A stretch of DNA of 64,000 nt from Aulosira sp. FACHB-615 (GCF_014698045.1 NZ_JACJSE010000009.1:211563-275562), one strand, 5' to 3'. Positions 25,877 to 34,488 are shown, counted from the stretch's first letter. Notes: generated by a model from the letters alone, not told the origin. A program made the numbers and translations.

Positions 25877-26533
25877 TCACACCACACTCATCAACCTTTG
25901 AGTAAAGTAGCTCTTAGGTAAAAAGCAGCGATCTAGGAAAAATGGATTGAGGATATTTTCACTGACAAGATTATCAGATTTATGCACATGACAGAATGGT
26001 GGTACTATTCCCCAATCTTCGGCTAACCAAATCCAATATCCGATTTCAATTCTGCCGTAATTTGAAGCTGTGAAAATTTCTCCCACACTATTATTGAGAG
26101 ATACTAATTCTGGCGAACATTTAACTTCAGTTAATAGCCATGCTAATTCTTCAATAGAAAAATGAAACCGATGCTCGGTAGCTATTTTAATAAACTGTTG
26201 TGGATTTTTAGCAGCTAGTAATTGTTCTTTTAAAGATGGGATTTTCTGTGCAGTATCCAACAAATCCCAAATTTGTTTTCTGGTAATTACAAACCATGCA
26301 ACTGCTTCTTGAGTCAATTTGTACCCATTTTCTTTAGCCAATATCAGAAACTCTTCAATGCTATCGATTTTTTCTAGTTGAGTACTGAGAAAAAAATTCT
26401 GCTCTACTAGTGATAAAAAATCAATAATTTTCTGCCATGTAAAATGGTCAAATCTTGGCAGTAATTTGACCTTCTCCTTCCAATAGAAATACTTATCCTC
26501 GCTCAAGAATAAATTCCAGAGTTGATAATACAT
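25877..26533 (-). CDS. Protein with two Nif11-like repeats
   Basis: 218-residue protein. Two segments fit the Nif11 pattern, a short helix pair with a central (A)-x-x-x-G/R-(Y/F)-x-(F/L)-(S/T)-x-E-(E/A) core: IDSIEEFLILAKENGYKLTQ (about 58-77) and NPQQFIKIATEHRFHFSIEE (about 110-129). The rest, rich in Trp, is not recognised. Nif11 domains occur in cyanobacterial proteins of unknown role in nitrogen-fixation regions and as leader peptides of modified peptides. With no peptidase or maturation gene nearby and two internal repeats, a precursor role is unlikely here. The start is ATG at 26533. Confidence 0.6.
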   Translation of the reverse strand: MYYQLWNLFLSEDKYFYWKEKVKLLPRFDHFTWQKIIDFLSLVEQNFFLSTQLEKIDSIEEFLILAKENGYKLTQEAVAWFVITRKQIWDLLDTAQKIPSLKEQLLAAKNPQQFIKIATEHRFHFSIEELAWLLTEVKCSPELVSLNNSVGEIFTASNYGRIEIGYWIWLAEDWGIVPPFCHVHKSDNLVSENILNPFFLDRCFLPKSYFTQRLMSVV

Positions 26534-27265
26534 AATGTTATTGGTTTTAGTTTTAATAATTGTTAGGGATAATTACCAGTGTAATAAGTATAAGTTGAGT
26601 TTATCGACAGTATTAACAAAACTAATTTCTGTAAATGAAGTTACACAGTAGCTAAGTATAAATTTTTTGTAAATTTTAGAACAAGTTAACTTCATATTTA
26701 CGGACACTACAATTTTTTGGGGACAGGCGATCGCTCTCCCCTCCATCCCTAATAACCTAAAAAAACCCAAAATTCCGTCTTTATCGAAGAATATAGACGT
26801 GTCAAACCCTGATATCCCTACACCATTTCTTAAAAGACCCTCTAGGCGGGTAAATCCGATTAATAGCAAGCAATGTAATTTTTTAGCCTATGAACAGAAC
26901 TTAAATACGCAGAGATAATTGATTATTTTAAGGTAAATTCATATATAGGTATACTATAACTCTGTCATCTGCCATAACAACATTAGGACTTACGCATCAA
27001 AACGAAAAATCAAGGGTTTTGGTAAGGGTGTAGAGGTACAGGGGTATAGGGGTGTACTGATTCAAAATCCTTACACCCCAAACCCCACCCAATCTCCACA
27101 GATAATCTTTGTGCGTAAATCATGAACATATTTCTAGAGAGTGAGTGCTATTTCTCTCAAAGGCAGGAGTAAATACTGCAAAGATTCCTTGATAATTTTT
27201 ACTATGAGCTTTTAATAAGCAAGTTAACAAATCTATTTAGTAAAAAATATAGGAGAGTCATTATT
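26534..27265. other. Gene-free stretch with one dispersed repeat
   Basis: About 730 bp. It contains the inverted copy of the AGGACTTACGCA repeat family (26985-27123). A 98-codon minus-strand ORF (26573-26869) is not supported by composition or homology. The last 25 bp hold the AGGAG ribosome-binding site of the acidic small protein gene. Confidence 0.55.
26985..27123 (-). repeat. AGGACTTACGCA-family repeat, copy B (inverted)
   Basis: Longest copy, about 139 bp. Left end AGGACTTACGCATC and right end TGCGTAAATCAT are imperfect inverted repeats. The interior on the minus strand reads AGATTATCTGTGGAGATTGG, then GGTGTAAGGATTTTGAA, then CTTGATTTTTCGTTTTGATG, in the same order as copies A and C. 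Having both ends makes this the best copy for defining the element. Confidence 0.65.
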
Positions 27266-27523
27266 ATGGTAAACGGCTTTTTTCAAAGAGCGAAAGAGTT
27301 TTTCACAGGCTCAAATAATAATGAGTTTGACCAAGAGACAGATAAAAGTAATGTGCGTCCAGATAGCGAAGATGATTATCTTGAGCCAGAAGACCAAATT
27401 TATGAAGGCTTAAGTCCAGCTAATCAAGAACCCTCTAGCGACACGCCTGATGAGTACAGCAATATTAGTCCAACTAGTGCAGACCCTTTTGGCGATCCGG
27501 CTGATGAATATGGACGCAAGTAA
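27266..27523 (+). CDS. Small acidic protein of unknown function
   Basis: 85 residues, strongly acidic (clusters such as DSEDDYLEPEDQIYEG and DTPDEY), rich in Pro, Ser and Asn, with a short N-terminal amphipathic helix VNGFFQRAKEFF. It is likely disordered after the first 15 residues. It has an AGGAG ribosome-binding site eight bases before the ATG and a strong terminator just downstream, so it is probably a real single-gene transcription unit. No family recognised. Confidence 0.65.
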   Translation: MVNGFFQRAKEFFTGSNNNEFDQETDKSNVRPDSEDDYLEPEDQIYEGLSPANQEPSSDTPDEYSNISPTSADPFGDPADEYGRK

Positions 27524-27563
27524 TAACTAATGTCGTGACGATAGATTAAACTGGTGTTGATTT

Positions 27564-27599
27564 TAGGCGGTGGTATTGATTATCACTGCCTATTTTTTT
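27564..27599 (+). terminator. Rho-independent terminator
   Basis: TAGGCGGTGGTA is mirrored by TTATCACTGCCTA, giving a stem of about 12 bp with a four-base loop, followed directly by seven T. It ends the transcript of the small acidic protein gene. Confidence 0.8.
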
Positions 27600-27714
27600 G
27601 CACCACAGAGGCGCAGAGAACGCAGAGTTTTAATATTACTTGGGGTTGAGAAGAAAGTAGAGGCGATCGCCCTTACTTTTTTATAATAGGAAATGAATAC
27701 ATCATCCTATTAAT

Positions 27715-28032
27715 ATGGCTGAATCAACCGCAAAACAACCTGCACGCCAAGGCCGAATATTTCCCGAACGAACTTTATCACCTGAAGAATTAGCTAGACG
27801 CAAAGCAGAAGATGAAGCATTTTATCAGCGTTGTCGAGCAATTTTTGAGCGCGTGCGTCCTGAGTTGATTAAGGAACATTACGGTTGGTATATTGCAATT
27901 GAGCCAAATAGTGGTGATTATTTCATTGACCCTGAAAATATACAAGCGCATAAAAAAGCATTAGAAAATTACCCAAATGCTGACCACTGTGTTTTTTGCA
28001 TAAACGAAACAGGAAGCACTGGCAGAATATGA
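27715..28032 (+). CDS. Hypothetical protein coupled to an aspartic protease gene
   Basis: 105-residue soluble protein: a basic, charged N-terminal half (TLSPEELARRKAEDEAFYQR) then IKEHYGWYIAIEPNSGDYFI and a conserved-looking NADHCVFCINETG end. It has no known domain to my reading. Its TGA overlaps the ATG of the downstream aspartic-protease gene (ATGA), so the two are translationally coupled and probably function together. Confidence 0.7.
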   Translation: MAESTAKQPARQGRIFPERTLSPEELARRKAEDEAFYQRCRAIFERVRPELIKEHYGWYIAIEPNSGDYFIDPENIQAHKKALENYPNADHCVFCINETGSTGRI

Positions 28033-28391
28033 TTCAGGGCAGCTTTGGAGAAAATGGGCAACTATTTTTTGTGATTGAGTTAATTACTGAAGATGGGTTA
28101 AATTTACCTGTAGATACCATGTTAGATACTGGCTTCACAGGCTTTTTAGCTCTAAACCAGCAAGATATAGAGAGTTTAGGCTGGTCTTATCTTGGTAGAG
28201 ATACTTTACGAACTGCACAAGGCGAAACCTCATTCAAGGTATATTTAGGAAAGTTAATATTAGACGAAAAAGAGTATGAAATCCCTGTGTATGCAGGGGA
28301 TGAGATTACAGAATTTTTGTTAGGTTCAGAGTGGTTAAAAATCTTGCCATTGCTTGTTAATTATCAAGCCGGCATTTTGACCTTGGGATAA
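28029..28391 (+). CDS. Retropepsin-like aspartic protease (clan AA)
   Basis: 120-residue single-domain protein resembling one half of a pepsin fold, so it would act as a dimer. The active-site motif is VDTMLDTGFTGFLAL, where DTG is the catalytic triad. The flap and the second hydrophobic-glycine motif are represented by EFLLGSEWLKILPLLVNY. The ATG at 28029 overlaps the preceding stop (ATGA) and is preferred to an in-frame TTG at 27996. Similar small clan-AA proteins are common in cyanobacteria; their substrates are unknown. Confidence 0.75.
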   Translation: MIQGSFGENGQLFFVIELITEDGLNLPVDTMLDTGFTGFLALNQQDIESLGWSYLGRDTLRTAQGETSFKVYLGKLILDEKEYEIPVYAGDEITEFLLGSEWLKILPLLVNYQAGILTLG

Positions 28392-28457
28392 AAGAGATGT
28401 TTGAAAGATAATGGTTACTATAGCAATCTTATTTGATTGGTGAGAATCGAGAGGCTC

Positions 28458-28490
28458 AGATCCCCGACTTCTTCAAGAAGTCGGGGATCT
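28458..28490. repeat. Strong palindrome of a dispersed family
   Basis: AGATCCCCGACTTCTT and AAGAAGTCGGGGATCT form a near-perfect 15-16 bp hairpin between the aspartic-protease gene and the convergent nuclease gene. It could act as a bidirectional terminator for both. A degenerate relative (CCCTGACTT/AAGTCGGGG) lies at 32713-32750, upstream of the same operon, so the two copies flank it. Confidence 0.65.
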
Positions 28491-28531
28491 TTGGGTTCAC
28501 AAATGATTTAGCAATGCTATATAGCATTTAG

Positions 28532-29986
28532 CTATCTTGAGTATATTTGTAACTCACGCAGAAAATAAAAGCGATCGCTCCTCCAATCCGTTCCTTTTTC
28601 TCTACCTAAATAGCCTGTTAACGGTGAAGAAAGTTCTATCAAAATTTCGTGCATTTCTTCGGTTTTGATTGGACGTGGTGGATTCGAGCCAAAATAAGCA
28701 CCATGTAAAGCGTCTACACCTGCGGATTCTGTGCCTGAATTGTGTAAATAGTTTTTAACTAAGTTAACTAAGTGCGATCGCAATTTTATGGATTGTTCTA
28801 CTTTTTCAAGATAATTATTGACTTTTTCTTCTGCTAAACCAAAAGGAGCTTGTTGTAAACATAGTTTTAGCTCTAATAAATTAATAGAGTTTTTATAATA
28901 TGTTTGCAGTTCAACTAATTTTTGTAGAGTCTCAGGACTAATAACGTTCATATGATTTTCGGTTGCTGTTCTCAATGCGTAACTATTTAGTTCTCCAGCC
29001 GCTACGATTAATTTAATAGAATTATCATACTGAAATTTACCTAAATGGTTCATACCTATTTTGAGCAATTGAGCCGGAGTACCATCAGGAACTTTCTCAG
29101 TTTTAGTTGCTTTACACTCTCCTACCATTGAGAAAGGGTTTTCAGTGTAAAAATCCATTCCTCCAGCTCCACCAGTTGCATCTGGATTAAGCCCTAAACC
29201 AGTAAAACCTAATTTTATCAGTCCACGACGTACTAGCTTTTCAAATTGATGACCATCACTAGAATTACCAACTTCAGCAATTTTTTTAATCCAAGTTAAG
29301 TCCGTATCTAAAATCTGATGAGATTGATAAATATTCCACCCTAAAAATACTTTAATCTCATCATCTAGATTTTTCGCGGCTGGGTTAGTAATTGCTATCG
29401 AAGCTAATGCACTTTGCAATTCTTGTAATTCAGGGTGTAGAGGTGGTTCTAACTTTTCTAGTTGCTGTTTGCGTTGGGTAAAAGTGCGATCGCTTAATAC
29501 TGGTAATTCTTCAGTTACAGTTATAGAAGATTGTGAACTAACAAATTTACCTAGTTTATCTTGAATATTTGAGTTAACTGCAAATTCTTGATAACTAGCT
29601 AAATTATACACACGTAAATAAGCTAGAAAAATATGCTGCTGCTGTTTGATTATCTCCTTTAAAGCTTCTGGAGAAAAGATGGTTAATTGAGACAAAATAT
29701 CTAATGGCTTAGTTTCATCTAAAATTTGGCAAAGTTCACATCTTGCCCAAGCTTTAATATTAGATGTATGAGTAGCATCCAGATTACTAACAGGTAAGAT
29801 ATTGACCCGATAGTATTTCTCAAATGGTAATCTAATAGGTAAACTTTGTGCTGGATAAAGAGCAAATCTCTGCCCAGGACGAATAAACATCTTGGGCATA
29901 GCTGCTATTGTTTGCCCCTGTATTAAAGCTTCAATTTCAGGGGCAGGTAAACACAAAGCTGTTGGCAGTGAAAACAGCTTATTCAT
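28532..29986 (-). CDS. PD-(D/E)XK nuclease with DUF1802-like N-terminal region
   Basis: 484-residue protein, last gene of a three-gene operon. The N-terminal third (FIRPGQRFALYPAQSLPIRL) looks like DUF1802. The middle carries a restriction-endonuclease fold: helix Glu249 in HQFEKLVRRGLIKLGF, then Asp278 in GAGGMDFY, then Glu290 and Lys292 in VGECKATK, the expected E...D...ExK metal-binding set. The C-terminal 120 residues are helical and unrecognised. DNA cleavage is inferred from the intact catalytic residues. It starts ten bp after the ATPase gene, so expression is coupled. The partner genes suggest ATP-dependent, sequence- or structure-directed cleavage. Confidence 0.75.
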   Translation of the reverse strand: MNKLFSLPTALCLPAPEIEALIQGQTIAAMPKMFIRPGQRFALYPAQSLPIRLPFEKYYRVNILPVSNLDATHTSNIKAWARCELCQILDETKPLDILSQLTIFSPEALKEIIKQQQHIFLAYLRVYNLASYQEFAVNSNIQDKLGKFVSSQSSITVTEELPVLSDRTFTQRKQQLEKLEPPLHPELQELQSALASIAITNPAAKNLDDEIKVFLGWNIYQSHQILDTDLTWIKKIAEVGNSSDGHQFEKLVRRGLIKLGFTGLGLNPDATGGAGGMDFYTENPFSMVGECKATKTEKVPDGTPAQLLKIGMNHLGKFQYDNSIKLIVAAGELNSYALRTATENHMNVISPETLQKLVELQTYYKNSINLLELKLCLQQAPFGLAEEKVNNYLEKVEQSIKLRSHLVNLVKNYLHNSGTESAGVDALHGAYFGSNPPRPIKTEEMHEILIELSSPLTGYLGREKGTDWRSDRFYFLRELQIYSR

Positions 29987-29996
29987 GCTTTATTAG

Positions 29997-31916
29997 TTAT
30001 AGAGTTAGTTGTATATTATCAGCGATAGAAATGCTTTGAGGTATTCTCATAGGCAATTCATCATCAGTCAAATTATCTGGTTCTTGACCAGAAGGATCAC
30101 TGAGTATTTCTCGAATCAAAGGATTGTTGATTGCTAATTGTTGCTGCTCAATAAAATCAAATACTTGTTCTTCTGTTAGTTCGTAGCTTTCGCTGTTGTA
30201 CCAAACAAAATAGATAGCTAATAGAGCTTTAACATCTTGACTTTGAAAGCCTACCCATTCTCCACCTTTATCTTGTAAAAGTACTCTCAAACGTTCTCTA
30301 GCTAATGCAGCATTTGGGCTAATTGTTTTAGAACGAACTAGGCAACCGCGAGTTAGGTCAAATCTTTTGTAGTCGATTAGTCTATCTAATGCAGCACCTA
30401 TAAACCTACCATCTTTCTGAACTACACTTACTCCAATTCTCACTTTCCTATTATTACCGATAACTTTGAAATCAATAAATCTGTCACCTGATGCACCAGT
30501 TTCAATACCAGATAAGTCCTCAATGGCTTCAATGGCAATTTCTTCTACAGTTTTATCAACCAAGCTCACAAAAGCCAACCAGATAGCATCACTAATAGTT
30601 GTAGCTTCTTCCATTAATGAATCAATAGAAGCTTCTACGTTCGATAATTCATTATCGAAATATGCTTTAACTGGGTGTGGAGTGATTATTGGCTCGGATT
30701 CTGTATCTATAGAATTTTTATCTATTTTTCCACCATTATTAATAATAGGTGTATTAATTACAAAATTGTCTGCACACCATTTTAAAACTGACCTTAAAGT
30801 TGGTCTTCCTTTCCCAAGTTCTTTAAGTTTATTTTCATCAAATGGATAAAGAGGATGTGGTGGATTTTCTTGATTATCTTGGTAAAAATCTTTTAGCCAT
30901 GCTTGGACAAGAGCAAGCACATTATCAGAATTAAGATAATTTAATGCTATCGGTTGCCTGTCAGATTTTTCACTTGCCAATCTATCAATTACTGCATCAG
31001 CCTGTGGTAGTGTTCTAATTTGCTCATTCCATGTTTCGGGATACATTGATAGTAATAAAACACCTCTTTTGAGACTGTTGTACAAGTCCTTGACTAAGTT
31101 AGCGACAATTTGAGGTGCGGTAAATCCTGTGTCGGAAATATCTGCAATATCTAATTCATCGAAACAGATTACGGGAACTTTATAATTGCTAGTTATATCT
31201 AATATTTGGCGTACATTACTTAAAGCCTCAGCTTCTTTATCATCATTTTTGGAGTTTGGCAGACCTAGAGAATCAGCTTGTATTTGTGTAATTTCTAAAC
31301 CTGATAACCAATAAGTTGCATACTGAGCATGTGGATTAGAAAGTGTCCACAGAATAGCTCGAATAATATAGGGGTTAGTAATCTCAGGCTTAATTTTCAG
31401 AACTGCTTCTGTTAAATCATCAATTATCCTTGGTGAATTTTTTAACAAATTTGGGTAGCCATTGATGTATTGCCGTGGGGTATAGTTACATTTCTTCGCT
31501 TCATTAATTAAAGCTGCTGCTATTTCTTGCCACTGCATCAAATCTTGACTGCCAAAAGCTCTCAGGCTAGAAGCAACAGTTTGCAAAAATTGAGATTTAA
31601 TCTGATTCAGATTGTCATACTTACCCATGTAGATAAATAAAGCTGTATTTTCTGCTTGTAAGCGATGGCGAATGCGACTAATAATATGGCTCTTACCCAA
31701 GCCTTTTTCAGCAGTCATAGTAATGCCTACAGTCTCACGTTTTCCTTGGCGGATCTGTTCAACTGCATTAAACACTGCATCAGAAGCATGAGCATTAATT
31801 GATGAAACATCAGGATAACTTTTTCCCCATATTTGTTGCGGTCTGACAACAATATGTCCGGCGAATGGATTTTTATTTCTAATCAGTTCATCAATGGTAG
31901 ATGTGGTAGCAATCAT
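29997..31916 (-). CDS. P-loop ATPase of the wHTH-ATPase-nuclease operon
   Basis: 639-residue AAA/STAND-like ATPase. Walker A is TAEKGLGKSH (68-77) and Walker B is VICFDELDIAD (249-259). NPFAGHIVVRPQQIW precedes the P-loop domain. A sensor-like segment is LLLSMYPETWNEQIR, and a wHTH-like stretch may follow at KLKELGKGRPTLRSVLKW. The C-terminal part (SGDRFIDFKVIGNNRKVRIG) has the strand pattern of a nuclease-like or Mrr-like fold without a clear catalytic set. The plan resembles ATPases that load or license partners on DNA in defence systems, but no named system fits. It lies 42 bp after the wHTH gene and 10 bp before the nuclease gene. Confidence 0.75.
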   Translation of the reverse strand: MIATTSTIDELIRNKNPFAGHIVVRPQQIWGKSYPDVSSINAHASDAVFNAVEQIRQGKRETVGITMTAEKGLGKSHIISRIRHRLQAENTALFIYMGKYDNLNQIKSQFLQTVASSLRAFGSQDLMQWQEIAAALINEAKKCNYTPRQYINGYPNLLKNSPRIIDDLTEAVLKIKPEITNPYIIRAILWTLSNPHAQYATYWLSGLEITQIQADSLGLPNSKNDDKEAEALSNVRQILDITSNYKVPVICFDELDIADISDTGFTAPQIVANLVKDLYNSLKRGVLLLSMYPETWNEQIRTLPQADAVIDRLASEKSDRQPIALNYLNSDNVLALVQAWLKDFYQDNQENPPHPLYPFDENKLKELGKGRPTLRSVLKWCADNFVINTPIINNGGKIDKNSIDTESEPIITPHPVKAYFDNELSNVEASIDSLMEEATTISDAIWLAFVSLVDKTVEEIAIEAIEDLSGIETGASGDRFIDFKVIGNNRKVRIGVSVVQKDGRFIGAALDRLIDYKRFDLTRGCLVRSKTISPNAALARERLRVLLQDKGGEWVGFQSQDVKALLAIYFVWYNSESYELTEEQVFDFIEQQQLAINNPLIREILSDPSGQEPDNLTDDELPMRIPQSISIADNIQLTL

Positions 31917-31958
31917 AGTTTTTGAGATGATATTTATTGAGTGAGGAGTACAAAAAAT

Positions 31959-32615
31959 TTATGCTTTCAACAGTCTGGCGTAACAGCGTAATCCATCTAA
32001 GACTGTGGTGATAGAATCTTCTATCTTGTCTGGTGCGCTATCTTCTACACTTCCGCCTTGTAGTTGCAAAATATCGTCAGCTTGCATTTCTAGCAGCCAA
32101 TCATTAAATTCTGTACGGCTTAAGCGATCGCCTACTTGTCTTCTAATCCGATAAATTGGAACTAGATGATTGAAGTTGTATTCATAATTCAATTTGTCGT
32201 AGACTTCCAGCACGACTAACTTAAATTCTTCGTAGGAAGCGATCGCACCCTTGTTAGGTTTTTCTGGTGCGGGTGTACTAGTAACTGTGCTATTAATTCC
32301 ACCAATCCATTTAACTAGTGCATTTGCAGTCCAACTCCCAACAATAGTTCCATCAAATCTAAATTCGGAACTTCTCAAACCCTCGCCTAGAACTTCTAAA
32401 CCCTTGGGAGAAGCAAGAGAATAGCCAGTTTTGGAAATTGCGATCGCGCCTTGCTTCCGTAATTCCTCGAATACACTTTGGTAATCTGCTGCTTTTTTAC
32501 CTTTGGAAACAATACGCTTAGTCAATAAGCCTTTTTTTACTTCCTGCTGCACTCCTCCCAAATCCCACAAAGCCAAAAGGAGGCGAGTTTTCGTCTGAGC
32601 TATATTTGTTGGCAT
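31959..32615 (-). CDS. Winged-helix-like DNA-binding protein, first gene of operon
   Basis: 218 residues from the chosen ATG at 32615 (MPTNIAQTKTRLLLALWDLG); an upstream start at 32675 would add 20 residues. The N-terminal 80 residues (YQSVFEELRKQGAIAISKTG, SLASPKGLEVLGEGL) have a winged-helix pattern. A second helical region (IYRIRRQVGDRLSRTEFNDW, LLEMQADDILQLQGGS) also fits a wHTH, so the protein may have two. It leads the operon with the ATPase and nuclease genes and may be the DNA-recognition subunit or a repressor (inference). Confidence 0.65.
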   Translation of the reverse strand: MPTNIAQTKTRLLLALWDLGGVQQEVKKGLLTKRIVSKGKKAADYQSVFEELRKQGAIAISKTGYSLASPKGLEVLGEGLRSSEFRFDGTIVGSWTANALVKWIGGINSTVTSTPAPEKPNKGAIASYEEFKLVVLEVYDKLNYEYNFNHLVPIYRIRRQVGDRLSRTEFNDWLLEMQADDILQLQGGSVEDSAPDKIEDSITTVLDGLRCYARLLKA

Positions 32616-32712
32616 ATTGAGTATTTTTTCTGACAAAAAACATCGTAGCGACTGTTTCTTTTTAAATGATTCCAAGCGTAAAAAATAACCGCGTAATTGC
32701 TGAATATTGACA

Positions 32713-32750
32713 CAGAATATCCCTGACTTATAAAAAAAGTCGGGGTTCTG
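32713..32750. repeat. Degenerate CCCCGACTT palindrome
   Basis: CAGAATATCCCTGACTT and AAGTCGGGGTTCTG form an imperfect hairpin with an AT-rich loop. It is related to the 28458-28490 palindrome and lies in the 5' region of the wHTH-ATPase-nuclease operon. It is intergenic and has no coding signal. Confidence 0.5.
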
Positions 32751-32871
32751 AGCAAGATTTTTATAAATTAAATAATATTGTTATATGCGTCAATCAAATT
32801 ACAGTTCTTAAAAGTTATTCATTAGAATAAATACTTTAGACGAATATGTTACCGAGAAATATGAAACAAAA

Positions 32872-33837
32872 TTATGAAATTGCAGCTAATATCTCTTGCG
32901 ATCGCTCGATATTTTTCCGCACAGATTTAGCAGAATTATGCAAAGCTGCTATTTCACTTTCACTTAAATTCAATTCCAAAATACTTTCAATTCCACCGCA
33001 GCCTAAGCGACAAGGCACACCAATTACCACATCTTTTAAACCATATTCGCCTTCTAAATAAACTGCAATTGGCAATAGCCGCGATTGATTTAATAATATT
33101 GACTCAACCATCATACTTGTCGCCGATGCAGGGGCGAAAAATGCGCCACCTGTTTGAATTAATTCAACAATTTCTGCACCACCATTGCGGGTTCTTGCTA
33201 TTAAACTTTCAATGGTAGCTGCGTCTAATAATTCTGTAATGGGAATGCCGTTAACGGTGGCATAACGAGACAATGGAACCATTAAATCACCGTGGCTACC
33301 TAATACCATCGCCTTCACATCCGCAGGTAAAACACCCAATTCTAAAGCGATGAAAGTTTCAAAGCGGGCTGAGTCTAACACGCCAGCCATACCCATAATG
33401 CGATCGCGTGGTAAACCTGTGGCTTGCCAAGCTAAATAAGTCATCACGTCTAAAGGGTTGGTGACGACGATAAAAATTGCATTGGGCGAATGTGCGATCG
33501 CGTTTTTTGCCGCTTCGACGACAATCTTGGCATTAGTTCTCAGCAAATCATCCCGACTCATTCCCGGTTTGCGCGGTAACCCAGCCGTAATCACCACAAT
33601 TTCAGAATTAGCCGTATCAGCATAATTATTCGTCCCGATAATCTGGCGGTTATGCAGTTCTATTCCTCTGGCTTCCATTAAATCCAGTGCCAAACCTTGT
33701 GGCATACCCTCAACAATATCGACTAAAACCACATCTGCTAAATTCTTCTCAGCAATGCGTTGGGCGAGAGTACTACCAACTCTACCAGCACCAACAATGG
33801 TGACACGCGGTAAATGGCAAGGAATCGGGGAAAACAT
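32872..33837 (-). CDS. mdh: Malate dehydrogenase (LDH-like type)
   Basis: Oxidises malate to oxaloacetate with NAD. The 321-residue protein has the dinucleotide-binding motif TIVGAGRVGSTLAQRI with the NAD-selecting Asp in VVLVDIVEG. The substrate arginines are in AGLPRKPGMSRDDLLRTN and MGMAGVLDSARFE, the catalytic His is in GSHGDLMVPL, and the Asp partner follows TNPLDVMTY. The LPRKPGMSR loop selects malate over lactate. Its length fits the bacterial LDH-like malate dehydrogenases. It stands alone between the nuclease operon and the apc operon. Confidence 0.95.
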   Translation of the reverse strand: MFSPIPCHLPRVTIVGAGRVGSTLAQRIAEKNLADVVLVDIVEGMPQGLALDLMEARGIELHNRQIIGTNNYADTANSEIVVITAGLPRKPGMSRDDLLRTNAKIVVEAAKNAIAHSPNAIFIVVTNPLDVMTYLAWQATGLPRDRIMGMAGVLDSARFETFIALELGVLPADVKAMVLGSHGDLMVPLSRYATVNGIPITELLDAATIESLIARTRNGGAEIVELIQTGGAFFAPASATSMMVESILLNQSRLLPIAVYLEGEYGLKDVVIGVPCRLGCGGIESILELNLSESEIAALHNSAKSVRKNIERSQEILAAIS

Positions 33838-34084
33838 AATTAATTTGTAATTTTAGGTTTTAGATAATCCAAAAATACCTTTCTATCCCTCACTCCTGGA
33901 TAAACTGCGATCGCCAGTTTGTCACACCCAGTATTTTGGCAATATTTTAGCGCAGAAGTTCTGTAAAAATTCAAAAGTCAGAACTGATGATTCTCAATTC
34001 TGACTTCTGGATGATATGTAGTAATCTTCAATGATTTATCAACATCTTGACCAATTTCTGCACGAGCAGAGTGTCTGCCTAAAC

Positions 34085-34200
34085 AGGACTTACACACCAC
34101 AATTGTCTGTGGGGATTGGGTGTAAGGGTTTTGAATACTTACACCCTTATACCCTTTCACCCCTGCACCCTTTACTAAAACCTTATTTTTTCGTTTTTTT
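34085..34200 (+). repeat. AGGACTTACGCA-family repeat, copy C
   Basis: Starts AGGACTTACACACCACAATT, then TGTCTGTGGGGATTGGGTGT, then AAGGGTTTTGAATA, a run of ACACCCTTATACCC-type units, and ends ACTAAAACCTTATTTTTTCG. It shares its first 40 bp closely with the copy at 52446. Confidence 0.65.
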
Positions 34201-34322
34201 AGATAGATTACACCAAATTAAAAAATGATTGCGACAAATGGATGGCTCAAAAGCTTACCAATCAACCCCTACCCAATCCAAAATCTAAAATCTAAAATCC
34301 AAAATGGTATAAGTCGTAGTAA

Positions 34323-34407
34323 GGGAGGACGCAAGAAATCCACTACTGCGTTTTCTGTTGGACAGGAAGCCTACACGCTCTCCGCCAGGTCAGTGTAGGT
34401 AGTTCAC
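34323..34407 (+). mobile_element. Possible solo right end of an IS200/IS605-family element
   Basis: A CCTACAC...GTGTAGG hairpin (34370-34376 with 34393-34399) is followed by TAGTTCAC, after a GGACAGGAAG lead-in. This layout, GGAAGCC-hairpin-GGTAGTTCAC, resembles the right end and guide-RNA scaffold of cyanobacterial IS605/TnpB elements. No tnpA or tnpB gene is present, so it would be a remnant or a non-autonomous end. The call rests on recalled family layout, not a search. Confidence 0.4.
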
Positions 34408-34422
34408 ACCCAAAATATCGAT

Positions 34423-34449
34423 AAAAAAAGAGGTCTTTTTTGACCTCTT
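34423..34449 (-). terminator. Terminator of the apc operon
   Basis: On the minus strand AAGAGGTC, a six-A loop, and GACCTCTT are followed by a run of T. It lies about 40 bp after the apcC stop codon. The A-run on the other side means it could also work from the plus strand. Confidence 0.75.
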
Positions 34450-34488
34450 GGGAACTCCCTACAATAAAGTTCTATTTGTATAGATGAA

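Larger units (their letters stand above)
33838..34488. other. Gene-free stretch with repeats and an apparent IS200/IS605 end
   Basis: About 650 bp between mdh and apcC. It contains copy C of the AGGACTTACGCA repeat family (34085-34200), a CCAAAATCTAAAATCTAAAA run near 34280, a possible solo right end of an IS200/IS605 element (34323-34407), and the apc operon terminator. Small ORFs here lie inside repeat DNA. Confidence 0.6.

Noticed and set aside
26573..26869. 98-codon minus-strand frame downstream of the Nif11-like gene
   Set aside because: Mixed composition, no ribosome-binding site and no motif; the DNA is AT-rich intergenic sequence.
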